DNA of 45,404 bases from Rhodospirillaceae bacterium (GTDB lineage: Bacteria > Pseudomonadota > Alphaproteobacteria > Rhodospirillales > Rhodospirillaceae), in NCBI GenBank assembly GCA_002737725.1, contig NSIP01000017.1, positions 1 through 45,404 on the forward strand, given 5' to 3'. The position numbers and the translations under genes were made by a program. Shown piece by piece: positions 42,224 to 45,404 of this stretch (position 1 is the first letter of the stretch; the number at the start of each line of letters is the position of its first letter). Under the pieces are notes generated by a model. That model was not told where the DNA came from. It saw only the letters and a program-made list of their open reading frames with translations, and did no database searches.

Positions 42224-43852
42224 TTAAAGCTTCAGCGCGCCAGGGTTGACGATATGCGCGGGGTCCACCACGCTTTTCATTTTTTGCAACAGCGCCCAGG
42301 CCTCGGGCTTCAGTGCCTTGTCGTAGTGGTAGAACTTGCCCAACTGCATTGACACCGCGCCTTCTTGAACAAACAGCGCCGCCAATTCTTCGCGCATCTG
42401 AAGCACTGTTGCTCGCGCGCCCTCGTCGGCAGCCAGAACAGGTAATCGCGCCAGATGTTCAGGGCGCATGATTTTGTCGTACATCGCCAGCCGCGCATCG
42501 GGCCAAAAGAACACCGGCTCGATCAGGAACCCATAGTTGCCCACCGTCACCAGCAAAAACCCAGTGCGGACTTGATGCTTGGCCTTGGCCTCGTCATATC
42601 GCGCATACAGGGCCTGGACCTTAGCAATCATGTCGGCGGCTTGGCTGTGGGGCACAATACAGTGAACGGGAACCCATCGCTCGCCCTTGGGTCCCAAAAT
42701 TGAATCGGGCGGAACAAACGGATCAGCATGAACAATGCGCGTAATCGACGCCGGCATGGCCTTTCCGCCCGAGGCCTTGGCAAGCTTGCGCGCTTTTTTA
42801 AATAACGCAGCAACGCCCTCGGCGGTTTTGTCTTCGATGGCCACATGCATGCCGTAGGGCACATCTTTCAAATAGCCGCGCCCAGCGACCGCGACCTTGA
42901 TGCCGTCAAGTATGCCGCCAGTTTCAATCACCTTGAACAGCGTGCTCAGATCTTCCTTGAAGCTGCGCTTTGCTTCGACTGCGCGCGCACTTTGTTGTCC
43001 TGCATCAAAACCCATCGCTTCGGCTGCAATACCTTCGCGTGAAAATGCGCTGAGCGCCCCGGCCATGGCGCTTGCCGTTGAGAACCCAAAGGCCACGTGC
43101 TTGCGATGCTCGGGGCGCCGCATTAATCGCAATGTCGCAAGGGCCTTCATGCCCATGGCGCCAGCATCGGCCAAGAACAGCCCCATCATGTCGGGGCCAT
43201 AGTGCTTCATGAAGGGTTTGCCATTCTGAATGGCGTGCGCGCCCAAGGGCTGCACGGTTCCATCGGCCAAGACAACCGTCAGCCCGATACATTGCTCAAC
43301 CGCCGAGCCGTAAAGCCCTGAGCCAAAGAAAACCGAGTTCTGCGACAACGCACCGCCCACAACCGCGCGCAAGCCCGACAGCGGGCCCCAATAGGGCGTG
43401 CGCAGATTCTTGGCTTTCAGCGCCGCGTTCAACTCGGCCCACGTGCATCCACATTCGACCGTGACGTACATATCTGTTTCGTTGATCTCGACGATCTTAT
43501 TTAAGCGCCTCATATCGACGGTGATGGAGGCCGCGCGTGTGTGCAAATACCCATCAGTGTAACTCATACCGCCACCACGGGGCACGAGCGCAACGCCCGC
43601 GCGACCGCAAACCGCAGCGATGCGGCTCAACTCATCAACCGTGCCAGGGGCAACGGCGGCTAAGGGCGTCTCAAGGCTGCGGTAGGTATCTTCGGCATAA
43701 AACAACCTCTCGTCTGTCGCAGACATCGTTTGATCACTACCCACGATTTGCCGAAGCTGATCGATTAAGCCTTGATGCGCCCCAAGATCAACCGGGGCTT
43801 TGGGCTTAGCTGCAGGAGCAGTGGCGGTGATGGGGCGTGAATCGTCGGGCAT
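42224..43852 (-). CDS. FAD-linked oxidase (GlcD/vanillyl-alcohol oxidase type)
   Basis: 542-residue flavoprotein of the FAD-binding-4 (PCMH) family. FAD-binding region: VALVPRGGGMSYTDGYLHT (about residues 87-105) and WGPLSGLRAVVGGALSQNSVFFGSGLYGSAVEQ; C-terminal FAD-oxidase-C part ends with KSVVDPAHIVNPGAL, a motif of glycolate oxidase GlcD and D-lactate dehydrogenases. No signal peptide. It may oxidise a hydroxy acid or a phenolic alcohol; members in this group include 4-cresol and vanillyl-alcohol oxidases. The N-terminus is Ala/Pro-rich and variable. ATG 43852 lies in a weak ribosome-site context. Confidence 0.88.
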   Translation of the reverse strand: MPDDSRPITATAPAAKPKAPVDLGAHQGLIDQLRQIVGSDQTMSATDERLFYAEDTYRSLETPLAAVAPGTVDELSRIAAVCGRAGVALVPRGGGMSYTDGYLHTRAASITVDMRRLNKIVEINETDMYVTVECGCTWAELNAALKAKNLRTPYWGPLSGLRAVVGGALSQNSVFFGSGLYGSAVEQCIGLTVVLADGTVQPLGAHAIQNGKPFMKHYGPDMMGLFLADAGAMGMKALATLRLMRRPEHRKHVAFGFSTASAMAGALSAFSREGIAAEAMGFDAGQQSARAVEAKRSFKEDLSTLFKVIETGGILDGIKVAVAGRGYLKDVPYGMHVAIEDKTAEGVAALFKKARKLAKASGGKAMPASITRIVHADPFVPPDSILGPKGERWVPVHCIVPHSQAADMIAKVQALYARYDEAKAKHQVRTGFLLVTVGNYGFLIEPVFFWPDARLAMYDKIMRPEHLARLPVLAADEGARATVLQMREELAALFVQEGAVSMQLGKFYHYDKALKPEAWALLQKMKSVVDPAHIVNPGALKL

Positions 43853-44005
43853 GGGCGTCTTTCAAAATGATGGGCGATCTTAACCTAAACACACGCAAAA
43901 CCCCAAGGTGCTCTTGGTCCGAAAGGGGGAGATTGCGGCGCGCCCCGCCTTAGGTTCTTATGCCAACCTCATTAAGCAATCTACAGTTAGCGACAAGAGG
44001 CAGAA

Positions 44006-44208
44006 ATGAATAAGGCTTTTATGCTCACGGCATTCCGGTCTTTGGGCTGTGCATTTTCGCGCTGATCGCGCTGCTCTCAAGGATCAAAATTTCATCGCCC
44101 TTTGACGTGGCCGGGTTCGTATTGGGGGCCACTGTGTTCTGGTACTTGATCGAAACCGTGATTTTGAAAACCCTGTTGCAAAAGAAAAAGCCGACCAAAC
44201 GCTTCTGA
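44006..44208 (+). pseudogene. small two-helix membrane protein with disrupted start
   Basis: ATG 44006, with AGAGG upstream at good spacing, begins MNKAFMLT but stops after 19 codons. One frame over, the DNA codes for IPVFGLCIFALIALLSR and then FDVAGFVLGATVFWYLIETVILK and a basic end KKKPTKRF with a stop at 44206-44208. Joined by a single-base change near 44030 this gives a protein of about 67 residues with two transmembrane helices, the layout of a small membrane protein. I do not recognise a family. Either a frameshift (real or sequencing) or a non-ATG start would explain it. Confidence 0.5.
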
Positions 44209-44225
44209 GCTTTTGAGGGCGAACG

Positions 44226-45404
44226 TTAAACTTGGCTGGGCGAGCTCAACGGGTCGGCATAGCCCGCACTTTTAAGCCGATAGCGTCGTAATAATTCTGA
44301 ATCTGCATTGATCACTCTCAACGCCGCCGCACTGCGCGCGATTACGCTTGCATCAAGACTATCCATTTCCTCGCCGCGCACATGATTCTCGGCCAGGACT
44401 TTATCGATGGCCGGTTTTACGCCACTTTCGTAGGCGCGCAAACGCCGCGTGACGATTTCGATGTCGTCCATCTCAGCCACATCGGGCAGGAGGTTCATGA
44501 GCTTAGCGATACACCGAATGGCAAGGTTCATCCCCTGCCCGCGCGCCGGATGCATGGCGTGGCACGCATCACCGACCAGCACGGTATTTCCCGAAACCCA
44601 TTTGCTGGTGTTGAGCAACTTGACGGGATAAAAACCGCTGAGTTCAGCCTCGATGTTTTCAAGTTGCGGAGCGCGTTGAACAATGGCGGACTTGCGCATT
44701 TTGAACGTGGAGGTTTTCCAAAACGCGATATCGGCTTTACGAATGGGCAGGCCGATCTTCCACCCCCCAAAGGCGCGCGGAATCCGCGAGACACTGCCGT
44801 GGGCACTCATGAAGGTGGAGACAAGGTTGAGCGGGTCATTTTCGGTGCGGGGCGCAAAGAGCACGACCAGCGGGTTTTCATAATCGTGCTCATGCACATC
44901 GAAATTTAACACATCGCGCACCCGCGAGCTGCGGCCATCGGCCCCCACCACCAAGCGCGGCTTGATGACAACGCTTTGGCCGGGCAAGAAGCCGTCAGGC
45001 GCGGGCGCGTCATCTGGCAGCTTGAGGGTCAGGCTGCGAATGCCCTCGGGCCCGATGTCGAACTCGCGGCCGCGGGCAGGGCGAAACAATGTGTAATTGG
45101 GATTTTGCGCAGCCAAGGCAAGGAACGTTTGACCGATCAATTCATGGTGCAGATATAAGTAGTAGGGATGTGGAACCGGCATGCTCGCGTGATCCACATC
45201 CAAAATTAAATCATTCGTGTCTGTGAGATATTTGGCCCCATGGCGCTTTTCGGCCCCCGCATCCCAAAAGGCCTGCAATGCGCCCCATTGTTCGAGAATC
45301 TCAACCACGACGCATTGGAAGTGATCGCCGCGCGCGGTATCGAGTGGGCGATCAGACAACTCCACCTGAACAACACGGTAACCGCGATCGCGCACGCCAC
45401 AGGC
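44226..45404 (-). CDS. FAD-dependent monooxygenase, N-terminus beyond the window
   Basis: About 392 residues are present; the frame runs off the window end, where the sequence LRDRGYRVVQVE-like beginning (VRDRGYRVVQVE) should be preceded by the GxGxxG FAD loop. The protein is a class A flavin monooxygenase (UbiH/MhpA/PHBH type) that hydroxylates aromatic rings: VGADGRSSRVRD (DG motif) and VGDACHAMHPARGQGMNLAI (the GD-x-H-x4-P motif that holds FAD ribityl and phosphate). PVKLLNTSKWV and the long C-terminal helix are as in the family. It may be involved in ubiquinone synthesis or in aromatic breakdown; nearby oxidases favour the second, weakly. It ends 17 bases after the disrupted membrane gene. 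Confidence 0.88.
   Translation of the reverse strand, partial: ACGVRDRGYRVVQVELSDRPLDTARGDHFQCVVVEILEQWGALQAFWDAGAEKRHGAKYLTDTNDLILDVDHASMPVPHPYYLYLHHELIGQTFLALAAQNPNYTLFRPARGREFDIGPEGIRSLTLKLPDDAPAPDGFLPGQSVVIKPRLVVGADGRSSRVRDVLNFDVHEHDYENPLVVLFAPRTENDPLNLVSTFMSAHGSVSRIPRAFGGWKIGLPIRKADIAFWKTSTFKMRKSAIVQRAPQLENIEAELSGFYPVKLLNTSKWVSGNTVLVGDACHAMHPARGQGMNLAIRCIAKLMNLLPDVAEMDDIEIVTRRLRAYESGVKPAIDKVLAENHVRGEEMDSLDASVIARSAAALRVINADSELLRRYRLKSAGYADPLSSPSQV

Overview
The window looks like chromosomal DNA of an alphaproteobacterium, probably an uncultured or poorly studied lineage. The main clue is gene order in the first 12 kb. A TlpA-type thioredoxin faces argH, which is followed by a tiny LptM-type lipoprotein, lysA, a DUF4175/TIGR02302 membrane protein, a zinc-ribbon protein, ftsE-ftsX, a YdcF-type protein and a plsC-type acyltransferase. 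I know this order from alphaproteobacterial chromosomes. Base composition is moderately GC-rich and even throughout. I saw no transposase, integrase, phage genes or CRISPR array.

Layout. (a) 1-12.3 kb: core genes for amino-acid synthesis (arginine, lysine), envelope biogenesis and division. (b) 12.3-20.5 kb: mixed metabolism: a class II aldolase-like protein, a broken CHAD gene, a ureidoglycolate lyase-like enzyme, a tandem alpha/beta-hydrolase with a membrane partner, an RluA-type pseudouridine synthase, a TPR glycosyltransferase-like protein and a methyltransferase. (c) 20.5-22.6 kb: a tRNA-Glu(CUC) gene, a decayed tRNA-Glu(UUC)-like 3' half 0.8 kb away, a small DUF6961-like gene and an HSDL2-like SDR. 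(d) 22.7-33.2 kb: a DUF533 gene, then a copper-handling block all on one strand: a small Cys/His secreted protein, a TolC-family lipoprotein, a two-domain multicopper oxidase with a His/Met repeat tail, YcnI (DUF1775), a CopC-CopD-YtkA-like fusion, two ABC-2/DUF3526 permeases and a Tat-exported DUF1838 protein. (e) 33.2-45.4 kb: a kefB remnant, an Lrp/AsnC regulator, an M20 amidohydrolase, a CpcT/CpeT-like protein, two MDR oxidoreductases, an MFS transporter, an uncharacterised protein ending in an SQxDIDxLF motif, an FAD-linked oxidase, and an FAD monooxygenase cut by the window edge. This last stretch looks like catabolic accessory DNA.

How the genes could work together. The copper block could bind and oxidise copper in the periplasm (oxidase, YcnI, CopC), move it across the inner membrane (CopD) and export something through a TolC-type channel. 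The job of the two permeases is unclear, because no ABC ATPase is encoded in the window.

A striking feature is the number of broken genes: the zinc-ribbon gene (at least five frame changes), CHAD (in-frame TAG), kefB (5' truncated plus indels), an alpha/beta-hydrolase and a DUF6491-like gene fused tail-to-tail by a deletion, a small membrane gene near 44 kb, and possibly the DUF6961-like gene. Several lesions sit in short homopolymers or GC repeats, so assembly error must be separated from real decay. The 5' truncation of kefB and the hydrolase/DUF6491 junction cannot be explained by single-base errors.
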